64,000 bases of DNA, taken from the NCBI GenBank assembly GCA_963853835.1, contig OY970835.1, forward strand, positions 36,406,047 to 36,470,046. The letters run 5' to 3'. Of the stretch, positions 31,075-42,391 are shown in pieces (position 1 is the first letter of the stretch; each line of letters starts with the position of its first letter). The notes below the pieces were generated by a model, which searched no databases, was not told the origin of the DNA, and saw only the letters and a list, made by a program, of their open reading frames with translations. The stretch is from Calendula officinalis (lineage: Eukaryota > Streptophyta > Magnoliopsida > Asterales > Asteraceae). The position numbers and the translations under genes were made by a program.

Positions 31075-32848
31075 TGTAACACCTCAAATTTTAATACCAA
31101 ATATTGGCCAAAATAAAACATTTTTATAAATAGAAGAACATCCTCAATTTGGATTTACAAAAGCCTTGGTATGAAATCAGAGTATAAAAGTAGGTATTAC
31201 AAAATAGATCATAACCAAGCTAAGACTAAATCCAATCTAGTGCTCTTCTAATCTAGGTCCCGCATCTCTATCCATGCGTACCTAAGCCTTCGATCCCGAA
31301 CTTGAGTACATAGCAAAACAAAACAAGGAGTACGTGAGACAAAAACGTCTCGCGAGTTACGTGAGTTTAGACCCATTAATAATAGTAATCGTTTATCCGA
31401 GTAATCAACAAACAAGTAATATCATCCATCTATAAAGTCACCCCATGGTGACTTCAAACCTTGCTTTCCTAGCAACACATATCTAGTTATCGGGTTGCCC
31501 CCGAGCTAACTAGCAACACTAATGTGCCCAACTATCGGGTTGCCCCCGAACTAGCTAAAAGCACCCTTAAATCCAACTATCGGGTTGCCCCCGAACTAGC
31601 TGGAAACACTATCCTATCTAACTATCGGGTTGCCCCCGAACTAGCTAGAAGCATCACCATGTCTAGTTATCGGGTTGCCCCCGAACTAACTAGCATCACG
31701 TCATCTCATTCTCACCATAACTCAAAAGTTATATCAAACTAGCTCTCGGCTATCACGTCTATCATCAAACAAGTTAGTTCAATACTATCGTCGGTATAAC
31801 TAACTATCAACTACTAGTCTACACAATTAAGCAAATAGACCATAACACAAGTAATGAAAATATTTCAAAGGGCTATGTACTCAGTAAATTCCACACGTAC
31901 TCACCTTAGCAATAAGATGCTCAAACCGTGTTCTTGACACCCAATCTCTTGCTTCTCAATCCAATCAACTTTCCAAGACTTCACCAAAATCCTAATACAA
32001 TTATCACAATATGATCAACATCAATTACTACTACTAATGTGTTCATCTACCTCTAGATAACACCCATCAATCCATTTCCCCCAAATATATCGATTTACCA
32101 AACCCTAGGTTTAACCAACCCGAAGATTCTTACAAATCATAATCATACACTTGATTCTCTTGTTAATATACCATCTATTAAGTGTATACAACATTTATTT
32201 CACCATAAATCACCAACCCAAGAACTAGGGTTTCAACCCCAAGCTTCTAAATCCATAGATCTAAAGCTACAACTACAAAGGATTGAAGATATACCTTAAA
32301 TCTTCAACTAGGAGTGAAGAATCACAAGATTTGATGAAGAAATCAGCTCCAAATGGTGATTTACACCCAAAATCGTCCACAAACTCGAGAGAAAGAAACC
32401 AGGGTTTTCCTTTGCAATAATTGAGCTCAAACCCGATTTTAATGCCCTGGTCGGAAGAGCTCGCGCCCCGCTCGCGCCGAGCTCGCGTCGCGAAAAGACG
32501 CGGATCTGCCCGTTAGTTGCCGATTTTACCAGACTTCGGGCCAGGCTCGCGCTTGGCTCGCGCTTGGCTCGCGCCGCGAAGTCGACGCGAAGTCAACGCG
32601 ACATACTCGCGTTCCAGCTTCGGTCCCTCTGTTCAACCTCGCGTTTCGCTCGCGCCTGTCTCGCGCCGCGAACTTGCCTGTGCAGCAGGGCTGCACTTTT
32701 CGGTCTAGGTTTCAACACGGTTTCGTCCATAACTTTCTCATACGGACTCCAAACGACACGAAACCAATTCCTACGTGTTTTATATGATTTATCCATAATT
32801 ATCATATTTTTACATATTTTATTTATTTACAAATTTCGGGTCGTTACA
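31075..32848 (-). repeat. 5' LTR (in element orientation)
   Basis: Near-identical to the copy at 25088-26850, with an extra 11-bp 'cgcttggctcg'-type duplication near 32550. It is followed (minus strand) by three bases and the tRNA-Met primer-binding site. Confidence 0.9.
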
Positions 32849-33038
32849 GTCCGCCGCCGCCGGCCGCCGTCTCCGGCCGCCGGAGGTGGGTGGGGTATTG
32901 ATGTATTGAAGCACATGTGATTGTATGGTTTGAATCTTGATCTTGACATTTGACTTTTTCTTGATCCAATAGCTATTAATTGTCCCTTGGGACTAGCCAA
33001 AATTCTTGGACTATCTTAAACATTTCTTTATAAATATA

Positions 33039-33895
33039 AATAAGTTTTTTTTTGTTAGTAGATGTTAATATATTGCAAGGGTATAAAACTTTTGTGAACA
33101 TTACTATCTAAATGATAGAATACAGAGTTTCGATGTGGATAATAGGATGCAACTCAACAAACAGAGGGCCGTCCTATTGTTTTTGGTGGCCCGGTGCGAA
33201 ACTACAAATGAGGCATCGTAAATCACGAAAAACTTAACTATTAAACATTTAAACCACCATTTTGAGATAGTTGTCTTTATTTTTTGTATGTGGCCCGCAT
33301 CCGGTCTTGGTCCTCCACTCTTTAAAATATGTATAGGGTGGATCTTTATTGGATCAAATTTGATATTAGAGTAAAAGGTAGTGGGGCCTACACCCGATAA
33401 CTATATACTTTAATATAGTGAAAAGACATATTTACTCTTACTTTTACTTTTAAATATTAATTAAATTCACTTTAATCAATATACGTGGGACTAGTCCTCC
33501 ACTAACAATCCAATTTAATCTAATTAACATTTATTATCATATTTTGCCATAAAAACCGTGAACTACAAAGTATATCACTTGTTTTGAAACGGAAGAAGTA
33601 TTAAATTGGAGGTCTCTTACAAATGGTGATCATGTGCTGCCCCACTTACACATGGTAATCACCGTCACTAGACGGTATTACTGTATCTAACTAGGGGATG
33701 AATAACCGAACGACCCTTAACTTAACTTCATCAAAATATATTTCTTAACTTAACTTAATTTCATCAAAGTATATTAAAGGTATCAAAACATCTTATTATC
33801 CCATGGAACATGTTATCTTGGCCTTAATATTGTAAATACAAAAGACATTTATATTTTTACTGATCGAACCTATAATAATTTATGGGATGGTGTAG
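33039..33895. other. remainder of CER1 intron 1, with a truncated Stowaway-like MITE
   Basis: At about 33340-33598 the sequence parallels the MITE at 34175-34487 (phrases 'gtgggac...tcctccactaac', 'gttttgaaacggaagaag') and ends at TA 33599-33600. The left end is lost or diverged. The exon 2 acceptor is gatggtgtag|TAT at 33895/33896. Confidence 0.6.
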
Positions 33896-34174
33896 TATTT
33901 GATATTGGCTCCATCGGTGGTGAAGAGCATCTACGACTATATGTTTTTGGATGCAAATGAGAGAGATATATCAAATTTTCTCATTTTCCCTATTTTGCTA
34001 ACAAGAATGACTCAAAATCAAATTTGGACCTCCGTCTCTCGTTACAAAACTGCCAAAGGCAAAAACAGGATCTATGACAAGGCTATTGAATTCGACCAAA
34101 TCGACCGCGAAAGTGGCTGGTGTGTCCTCTTTTGTTAATTTGTTTGAATTAACAAAATTTAATTAAAATATATA

Positions 34175-34487
34175 CTTCCTCCGTATCAAAATAAGTGACA
34201 CACTTTCCATTTTGAGATGTATCAAAATAAGTGACACACTTTGAAAATTTTCCTTATTTGGTAAAAATAATGGGACCCATACCTACTAACTATTCACTTT
34301 AATAAAGTGAAATTACCATTATACCCTTACTTATACTTTTAAAACTCATTAATATCACTTTATTCAAGGAAAGTGGGACCCATTCTCCACTAACTATGTA
34401 CTTTATTATATTTTAACCCCTACTTTAATCCTTTGCTTCAAAAAACATGTAAGCCAATTTGTGTCAATTATTTTGATACGGAGGAAG
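34175..34487. mobile_element. Stowaway-type MITE filling CER1 intron 2
   Basis: Inverted termini CTTCCTCCGTATCAAAATAA and the matching 'ttttgatacggaggaag' are flanked by TA (34173-34174, 34488-34489). It occupies most of the 381-bp intron and ends 13 bp before the exon 3 acceptor (tttgcag|GG at 34500), so the branch-point and pyrimidine region must now come from the MITE. Confidence 0.88.
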
Positions 34488-34675
34488 TATATATTTGCAG
34501 GGATGATCAAATAATATTAAATGGTATATTACTCTACGTGGGGAATTATTTTGTAGAGGGAAGTAAACGGTTACCCCTTTGGAGGTTGGATGGGTTCATC
34601 ATAGCGATGTTACTTCATGTTGGAGTAGTAGAATTCTTGTATTATTGGCTCCATCGAGCTTTTCACCACCACTTC

Positions 34676-34739
34676 CTCTACAATCGTTATCATTCTCACC
34701 ACCATTCCTCTACAATCGTTATCATTCTCACCACCATTC
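34676..34739 (+). repeat. 32-bp tandem duplication in CER1 exon 3
   Basis: Two identical 32-bp copies (34676-34707, 34708-34739) begin ctctacaatcgttatcattc and encode part of the LYNRYHSHHH histidine box. Since 32 is not a multiple of three, the frame after the first copy runs into TAG at 34750-34752. Confidence 0.95.
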
Positions 34740-35097
34740 CTCCACCGTCTTAGAGCCCAATCACCGGTAATAATTAATACTCCTCGATTTCTAGTTTATT
34801 TATATCTATTCTTAATTTAACAGAAGAATTGTCCGGCTATTAGTACTGAAAAACTTTATTGATGCAGTTAAAACAATAATTTGGTGGGGGTAACACACCA
34901 CACCAAGAAATGTCGCATCATTAAAAGAAGCAACCGCACTATTAAAAAAAATAAAAAAATGGTGCGGTGTTGTCTTTTTTTGATGCTAATACACTTTTAT
35001 GATGTGATTTTCTTGGGTAACCACATTAACTAAAAATTACCCTTCGCATTAACCAATTTCTTTGTTTGCGGGTATTTTGAACATACGTTGTTATATA

Positions 35098-35361
35098 CTC
35101 CCTCCGTCCCACAAAAAATTTCTCATTTGACCTTAAATTTTTGTCCCATAAAAAACTTCTCATTTCAACATTTAATGGGCTCCACATAATAAATTACTAT
35201 TATTATTAAGGACCACACCACTAACTATCCACTAACTATCATTCTCTCTTCAAATCAATCATATATTTTAATCAAAATTATTACTAATGACCCCACCACT
35301 AACTATCACCTTAAAACTTGTGCCCAAGTCAAATGGGAAGTTTTTTGTGGGACGGAGAGAG
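35098..35361. mobile_element. Stowaway-type MITE in CER1 intron 3
   Basis: Termini CTCCCTCCGTCCCACAAAAA and 'ttttttgtgggacggagagag' face each other, flanked by TA at 35096-35097 and 35362-35363. Confidence 0.9.
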
Positions 35362-35566
35362 TATAAGCTAATAACAATAATTTGTTGATGGTTTTTTTTA
35401 TGGCAGCCGTGAATCACCCATTTGCAGAGCACTTAGCCTACTTGACACTTTTCTTAATACCTGTGGTGACCGTAATCCGAACAAGGACTGCATCGATCGG
35501 GGCAATTGGTTTATATATAATTTATCTAGAAGTAATGAACTACATGGGCCATTTCAACTTTGAATT

Positions 35567-38211
35567 TGCTGAGTTTAAAACAACTCTTTATAAACGTCGA
35601 TCTTTAGGCTCAAGAATAGTTAGTTCTTATCCGGAATAAGCATATACAAATAACAAACTTGCGGAATTATATAAACATATTTGTATTGCTAAACAAGGTT
35701 TCATCATCATCTTTATATACAATGATTACTAAAAGCCCCAATTCTACATATAAATATGTAGAACGGTTTTTCGTTAAACAGGATCAAACGACCTTGAGGC
35801 TTAGAGCACACACACATACACGTTAAAACATGAGTTACAAGAACGACTAATTCTATACCTCTAGGTTTCTTTATATACTAGAAAACCTAGAGATTTACAA
35901 GGAAAAGATAATACTAAATCTTTTAAGCTAATAAAGATATACTATATCTTTTACATTTATGATTATCTCCTAAATCTTTATTCAAATATTGACTTCCATA
36001 TCTTCAATTTAGGTCCTTGTACTTTATAAGTTTTGACACATCAAATCTTTAATGAATATTATAGAAATATTCCTAACAATCTTCCCCTATTTGATTTGAC
36101 AAAACTTATAGAATTAGCTTGGAATCTTCAAGTCTCTTCCCCTTTTTGACATAATCAAATACAAATCTGAAACTTGAACTTCCCCTTGAATGATCAACAC
36201 TTTTTCTTCCCCTGAAAGTGTTCTATCATTCTTGTGTCTTCGAGGCTATATCAATTACATTGAAAATAAATCATCTTCTATTTGAAGTTGAAGTAGAAAC
36301 TCAAACTATGCATCACATCCCGTCTAAATCAAGTAATCAGCAACATCATATCTTGTATGAAGGACCTTCTTGGCCTTCAACAGATCTTTTCGTTAAGATT
36401 CTGTTGAATTGCAATTACATCAATACATAACATCTTATTTAGTAAGACTTTCAACTTCTTCTTCAAATAAAATATAATCACTCTTCTTCTATAATCAACT
36501 GATGAAGATCAAATATGTAACAAATAAAATCATCTTCTTTTATCTTCATCAAGCCTTCAACCTGTGTGTGAATAATGTGATTCGTTTCACATTGATATCA
36601 CAAGTTATTTTTATTCTCCTTTTATCAAGAATAAAAATTAACAAGTGATTAACCAAATACAATCAATAAACCGTAGTATGGAATGAACATGGTGTGTGTC
36701 ATGCTTTCCAAAGTATGATGTATCGGTCAAAGGAAGAAATCAGTATCAAATTTTCTTCAAAATTTTCTTCGGTCAGTACTGATTAATACTGATCAGTCAA
36801 CGCAGCAGTAGTAATATGTATATTACTGATCAGTAGTGTTGATTCTTCATTTACTACTGATCAGTAGCATTTTCGAATAGGACCAGTAGTAACCTGATAT
36901 ACTACTGATCAGTAGTGTATTTAATCGATCAGTAGTAAAATTGAAACAAGATCAGTAGTAATCGGAATTGTTACTGATCAGTAGTAACACCTTTAATTGA
37001 CATAGCAGTACTAATATTGAATGACCATATAATTTTGATTAATCATGCCAGTTTCCAATATTACTTCCACTTTGCGTGATAATGGTATTGTTGAATCATC
37101 AGAATATAATAAACCAACTGTTTTCTCTAAATCTTCAAATTTTTCAATAAATTATCCCATTTCAACTAACACGTTTAATACATAGTTCCAAAGAGACGTA
37201 TAGCTGAACTTCCAAAATATTTTCTAACGTGGACTTTGATATAGCCACGAAACTTGCATATCTTGTAGAAAAGAAACCGTATATACCACTTTATTTATTT
37301 ATTTAAATTATTTTAGATAAAAAGGCATTCAGACTTGATAAGGCATGTTCTTATCATCAAATTAAACGTGTTTAAAGATTTGAGCGTATATCCCACGTTT
37401 AATAAGCATTGGGATTTGAATGTATCATGCCTCCTCTCTTCTTTTTTTTTTAATGTATTTATTTATGCCTTCGTCGTTAAGACTTTAATAATAAGAATAA
37501 TGATTTAAATTTTTAAGAAGAACACCAACTGATTTATTATTGCATGACTAACCTTTGATTCATTGTGTCTTCATAAAAGTGATCATATATGTCGATTGAC
37601 ATAATATCTTCATAATTTTCTTTATGCTTGATTCTTCATATAATCAGCAATAGATCCTTGTTTCATTTCAGATCTGAGCCACCGTGCTCTGATACCAATT
37701 GCTGAGTTTAAAACAACTCTTCATAAACGTCGATCTTTAGGCTCAAGAATAGTTAGTTCTTATCTGGAATAAGCATATACAAATAACAAACTTGCGGAAT
37801 TATATAAACATATTTGTATTGCTAAACAAGGTTTCATCATCATCTTTATATACAATGATTACTAAAATCCCCAATTCTACATATAAATATGTAGAACGGT
37901 TTTTCGTTAAACAGGATCAAACGACCTTGAGGCTTAGAGCACACACACATACACGTTAAAACGTGAGTTACAAGAATGACTAATTCTATACCTCTAGGTT
38001 TCTTTATATACTAGAAAACCTAGAGATTTACAAGGAAAAGATAATACTAAATCTTTTAAGCTAATAAAGATATACTATATCTTTTACATTTATGATTATC
38101 TCCTAAATCTTTATTCAAATATTGACTTCCATATCTTCAATTTAGGTCCTTGTACTTTATAAGTTTTGACACATCAAATCTTTAATGAATATTATAGAAA
38201 TATTCCTAACA
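35567..38211 (-). mobile_element. non-autonomous LTR retrotransposon in CER1 exon 4, 2645 bp
   Basis: Two 512-bp LTRs (35567-36078, 37700-38211) flank a 1.6-kb interior with no coding frame. The pentamer gaatt is duplicated outside (35562-35566, 38212-38216). On the minus strand the LTR starts TGTTAGGAATA and ends CTCAGCA. It is followed by TGGTATCAGAGC (37686-37697), the tRNA-Met primer site, and a purine tract (AAATAGGGGAAGAT) precedes the other LTR. The LTRs differ at about five bases, so it is young. It splits the codons between FNFEF and IPQKLF of the host exon. TRIM/LARD-type. Confidence 0.95.
36770..36990. repeat. cluster of ACTGATCAGT palindromes
   Basis: Inside the non-autonomous LTR element several copies of tactgatcagtagt and shorter 'gatcagtagtaa' words are spaced over about 220 bp. 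ACTGATCAGT is a perfect 10-bp palindrome. Role unknown; it could be a packaging, dimerisation or enhancer element, or neutral satellite growth. Confidence 0.75.
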
Positions 38212-38312
38212 GAATTCATACCCCAAAAACTCTTCTCCATCTTCCCACCTCTCAAGTACCTCGTCTACACCCCCACGTAACCCCATACAGTTGGATGCAA
38301 TTATTCGTCCAA

Positions 38313-39006
38313 GTTAGCCGGCGGCCACCGTCGGAGTGAACACCACCAGTACGATCGCCACCATGCCGGCATTGATTGTTGGCTGGATTCACTAAACCTT
38401 AAGTAACAGCGATAAGCTTCGTGTCCAATTTTCATAAACTTGTGCATATGAGTATTCGAGTGTTGACCGACGTGCAGTGGTTGTTGACCAGTGTTCACGT
38501 CGTTGACGGCTGAAATTATCTGCGTGGACTCATTTTGTTTAGAAATAAGTTGTTCATGTACCAACAATCAGACCGGAGGCTTTGCAAAAAATCTTGGCCG
38601 AATTCGGAAGGTGGTGGGGTTTGGACATTAATCATGTCCATACCATTGATGACTTGATTCATTGGGGCAAGAAAATTTCCATAAAAGGAGACACATTCAA
38701 GGCATTTATGGCTTCAATCTATACACTCATATGGACCGTTTGGAAATTCCGCAATAAAAGAATATTCGAGCCGAGCTCAAGGGAGAAGGAAAAGTTCATA
38801 TTTAGCGAAATTCAAAGCTCATCATATTTTTGGATTAAAAATAGGTTGCAATCTTGTAATCTTAATAATAGATGGTGTGAGTGGTGCTCTAGTCCTATAG
38901 CTTCTTGTTAGGTTGTTTGTTTTGTTTAGTTTGTTTCCCTTCTTTCTTGTGTTTTGATTTCTAGCTTCTTGCTAGTTTAATCTAATAGCCGTTCAAAAAA
39001 AAAAAA
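38313..39006 (+). mobile_element. short LINE insertion in CER1 intron 4
   Basis: The insertion ends in AGCCGTTC plus about 14 A and is flanked by the duplication aattattcgtccaa (38299-38312 and 39007-39020). The frame 38582-38911 encodes the C-terminal tail typical of plant L1-type ORF2 (WTVWKFRNKRIFEP, SSYFWIKNRLQ). The first 270 bp (CCGGCGGCCACC-rich) are not continuous with that ORF, suggesting an internally deleted copy or 5' inversion. It is dead. The TSD and poly(A) define the boundaries well. Confidence 0.88.
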
Positions 39007-39196
39007 AATTATTCGTCCAATGTTGATAATATATTAATATTATAATTATGAATTTTAATAATAACAGCACTCAAGGCTGCAATATTTCATTATCAATATC
39101 CTTTATTTATAGCCTACCATTATGATTTATAACCATATGTAAACTAGTAAAAATAAAATAAAACATTAACTTATATATACTGAAATTCAATTCTTT

Positions 39197-39280
39197 GTTA
39201 GGTTCCACTCTTTGCACCACACTCGGTTCCGTACGAATTATTCACTGTTAGGTTCCACTCTTTGCACCACACTCGGTCAA
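39197..39280 (+). repeat. 50-bp tandem duplication over the CER1 exon 5 acceptor
   Basis: gttaggttccactctttgca and the following dozen bases occur at 39197 and again at 39247. The unit includes the acceptor (gttag|G) and the codons for FHSLHHTRFRTNYSL. The second copy breaks off after about 34 bp into unrelated GC-rich sequence. Confidence 0.85.
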
Positions 39281-40365
39281 AACCGCCGGTCAAAACCTAA
39301 CCGCCTAAACGCCGGTCTCGCCTACGGCCGCAGGCCGCCGGCTAAAACCTAACCCCGGTAAAGTTGTCCGCCCCGCCTAAACCGCCGGTCGCTCCACCTA
39401 AAACCGCTGGTCAAGTTGCCTGCCGCCAGTAAAGTTGCCCGCCCCGCCTAAACCGCCGGTCAACTTGCCTGTCGCAACCATAAACCGCCGGTCAGGGTGC
39501 CCGCCGCCGGTCAAGTTGCCCGTCCGCCGCTAGACCCCCGGTCAAGTTGTCGGTTGCAACCCTAAACCGCCTGCGCTGCACTATACCGCCGGTCAAATTG
39601 CGACCGACATTCACCTTGCGTGGCTGCGCTGCCGTTGCCGCCGGTCACCTTGCGCGGCTGCGCTGCCGGTTCACTCGGTAAAAAAAAAACGAAAAAGAAA
39701 GAGAACTTACGCGCAATGATAGTTACGACTTGCAAACCGTTGTTTTGGCAAATCCTAACTCGGGAGCATGATGATGTTAGTAAGGATTACCTATGTATAT
39801 ATAGGTAAATTCCCAAACCCTAAATATAATGATGAGCTTTTGTATTTAAAGCCCGCTACTACAACTGTCAAGCCCGCTACTACAACTGTCAAGCCCACTA
39901 CTATGACTGTCAAGGTGACAGCTTTTGTCACGTGAAGAGTTGTCAGCCATGTCCAACTTATCACCGCCTGTCAAGTTATCACCGCCTGTCAGGATTGTCA
40001 GCGTCTGTCATTGAAAGCCCGTGTCTTATTGGCTGACGCCAGTCATAATGGTGCTTCATGATAAATACACTTTAATGGGCGTTGCATTAGACGATTGATG
40101 ATTAACGTAGCTCAAGCGTTCACGATCATCATTAATGGGCCAACGTTCCATATACTTGGGACTAGCCATATAAATACACGGTCTAAATCTCATCTGAAGA
40201 CGGACTGAAAAAAGCCTAAAAAGCAGAGTTCATATACTCTCACTTTCATTTTCATACTCAACCTTGATCACCCTAGGTTCGTCAAGAACTTGTTGGGTCT
40301 GCACTGTGGCCATCACAGGAGATCCAATGTTGACATTATCTAGTCTTCGTGTTTGACAATCGTTG
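39281..40365. mobile_element. unclassified 1.1-kb insertion in CER1 exon 5
   Basis: The part 39281-39670 is a GC-rich imperfect satellite built from 'ccgccggtcaagttgcccgcc' words. Next come three 21-bp repeats (39849-39911, unit aagcccgctactacaactgtc) and 'tatcaccgcctgtc' repeats. Then comes a promoter-like stretch with TATAAATA at 40169-40176. The last part resembles an LTR or other promoter-bearing end ('gccatcaca'), but no terminal repeats or target duplication could be proved. Junction with the resuming exon (TYDYVYGT) is at about 40366; about four expected codons (FMPL-type) are not recognisable. Confidence 0.5.
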
Positions 40366-42391
40366 CTCGAACATACGACTATGTGTATGGGACGGTGGAC
40401 ATGGATACAGATACCTTGCATGACACGTCACTCCACAGAGAAGAAGAATATCCGGATTTGATATATTTAACGCATCTAACGACACCCGAATCCATTTATC
40501 ACACGAGGCTTGGGTTCCCATCCTTGGCTTCTAAACCCCATACTTCTTGTGCATGGTATTTGTGGATGCTATGGCCTCTTACCATTTTATCAATGATAAT
40601 TTCTTGGATTTATGGCAAAACTGTCGTCGTAGAAAGAAATGTTTTCAAACACCTCAAGATACAAAGTTGGGTTATCACAAAGCACAAGATACATGTAGGC
40701 ATCCCTACTCTAGTTCTTTTTTTATATTTGAGGCGGCCCGCGGCCATCCCCGAAACCCGAAACAAAAACAATCAGGTTTGAATTCAGGTTCGGGTCAAAA
40801 TCAGGTCGAAACATCCAACCCGTATATAAACCAGGTCGTATTTTGGTTGACTTATCTATAAACGGTTCGACCCGTCAACACGTTTAGTTTTATCTATTTT
40901 TTATTTTTTTAAAAAGGATGTAAATACTACTTCCTATGTTCCAATATTATTGTCCACCAGACAAAAATACGTAGTTTAATAATTTAATTGGTAAATACTA
41001 CTCCCTCTTTTTTTGGAAATCTGGAAATCCCTAGATGTATTTTTGAAAATCACCAATATAATGAATTTAATTTGTGAATATTTATCCACAGTACACCATG
41101 GAGTCGCAAAGGGAAACCATTAATGGCTTGATTGAGGAAGCTATACTATCAGCCGAAGGAAATGGGGCTAAGGTTCTATGTTTAGGCCTACTTAACCAAG
41201 TACGTTTTTCAAATAATTATATTTATGTTTTTGAAAATATACATTAGACCTCGGTAATAGTTTTCAAAATAACTCAGAATTAGCGATCATTTCTTAGAAT
41301 ATCTTTTAAGTGACAATATATAACCATTCTAGGTACTTATTTACAAAGAAAATATTGAAATATTGGTTTTGTAGTCTACCCAACCTTAACCGCACACATT
41401 TATAGGGCTGAAATCATGTGATTGATCGATATCTTAAGTACTTAGTACTTAACTCGTGATTATTGCGAGAACTATATGGACCAGTATGATGATTATGATC
41501 TATATGGTCGAAAAATGTGTGCTCAAAATGTCATAAATAACTAACATTTTAGCGGAATTCGAATTAGTAACCTTCACATTACATAACGCAATCTTCAAAA
41601 TGTGAATTTACGTTGCCAATTGTATAGGCTCACGAGCTAAACCAGAAGGGAGAGCTATTTATGAGAAGAAATCCAAAACTAAAAGTGAAATTGGTAGATG
41701 GGAGTAGCTTAGCAGTTGCTGTGGTACTAAATAGCATTCCTCAAGGCACATGTCAAGTTGCTTTAAAAGGAAGCCTTAACAAGGTTGCTTACTCCCTTGT
41801 CCTAGCATTGTGCCGTATGGGCATTCAGGTAGTTGCAATATATTGTGTATAATCTATTGAGAAGAAATCCAAAACTAAAAAGTTAACTTTGTTAATTCTA
41901 CTTTTTTTTTGTGTGTATTAAATTCATTATACTACACGAATAGTAATTATTAGATACCACACGTCGTAAAGGCATACATTTAAGTCACTCAGGTGACCTA
42001 CAACCTGTCAACAATAATTTACCATCATTAATTAAGAATTTTTCTCTCAAAAAGTATAGTAACCAAATTGAACTTTTTGTCATGTTCCATGATGTATCGA
42101 TAGGTTGCCACAGCCAGAGAGGATGATTATATCAATCTTAAATCCAAGCTTGAATTGACCAATGATGAAGATAAATTAATTCTTACAGAGAGTTGTTCGC
42201 ATAAGGTATATCACTTCCATTTATTTCTAGACTACAAAATGTTCGTTATTTCATATTGTCAAAGTTTAGTTTGGGTAATGATGTAGACTAAAAAGTGAAT
42301 AAATACAAATTGAACATGTTGATTAACATGAATACCAGGAAGTAGTTTAGATATAGTTGAGTAACCTATAAAGTAGTGACATTATAATTAA

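Larger units (their letters stand above)
25088..32848 (-). mobile_element. LTR retrotransposon with gag-protease only, 7761 bp
   Basis: LTRs at 25088-26850 (1763 bp) and 31075-32848 (1774 bp) begin TGTAACACCTC and end GTCGTTACA. The pentamer gtccg flanks the element (25083-25087, 32849-32853). The primer-binding site TGGTATCAGAGC (31060-31071, minus) matches initiator tRNA-Met and sets the orientation. A purine tract (AAGGGGTAGAT) adjoins the other LTR. Only one long frame is present (gag-protease, 29198-30826). The 2.3 kb where reverse transcriptase and integrase belong has no such domains. LTRs differ by roughly a dozen substitutions and one 11-bp indel, so insertion is recent. Confidence 0.93.
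24056..33028. mobile_element. MULE-like element in CER1 intron 1, split by an LTR retrotransposon
   Basis: The termini are long imperfect inverted repeats sharing tccaag, tagtcccaagg, and 'attggatcaaga', read inward from 24056 and from 33028. The identical 10-mer tataaatata lies outside both ends (24046-24055 and 33029-33038), compatible with the 9-10 bp duplications of Mutator-like elements. Its own DNA is about 1.2 kb: CCGCCG-rich blocks at 24160-24240, 25010-25087 and 32849-32890, and the CACATGTG palindrome array. The rest is the inserted retrotransposon 25088-32848. No transposase. Confidence 0.65.

Noticed and set aside
38301..38567. 88-codon minus-strand frame at the LINE start
   Set aside because: Lies wholly within the LINE insertion bounded by its target duplication; no recognisable domain.
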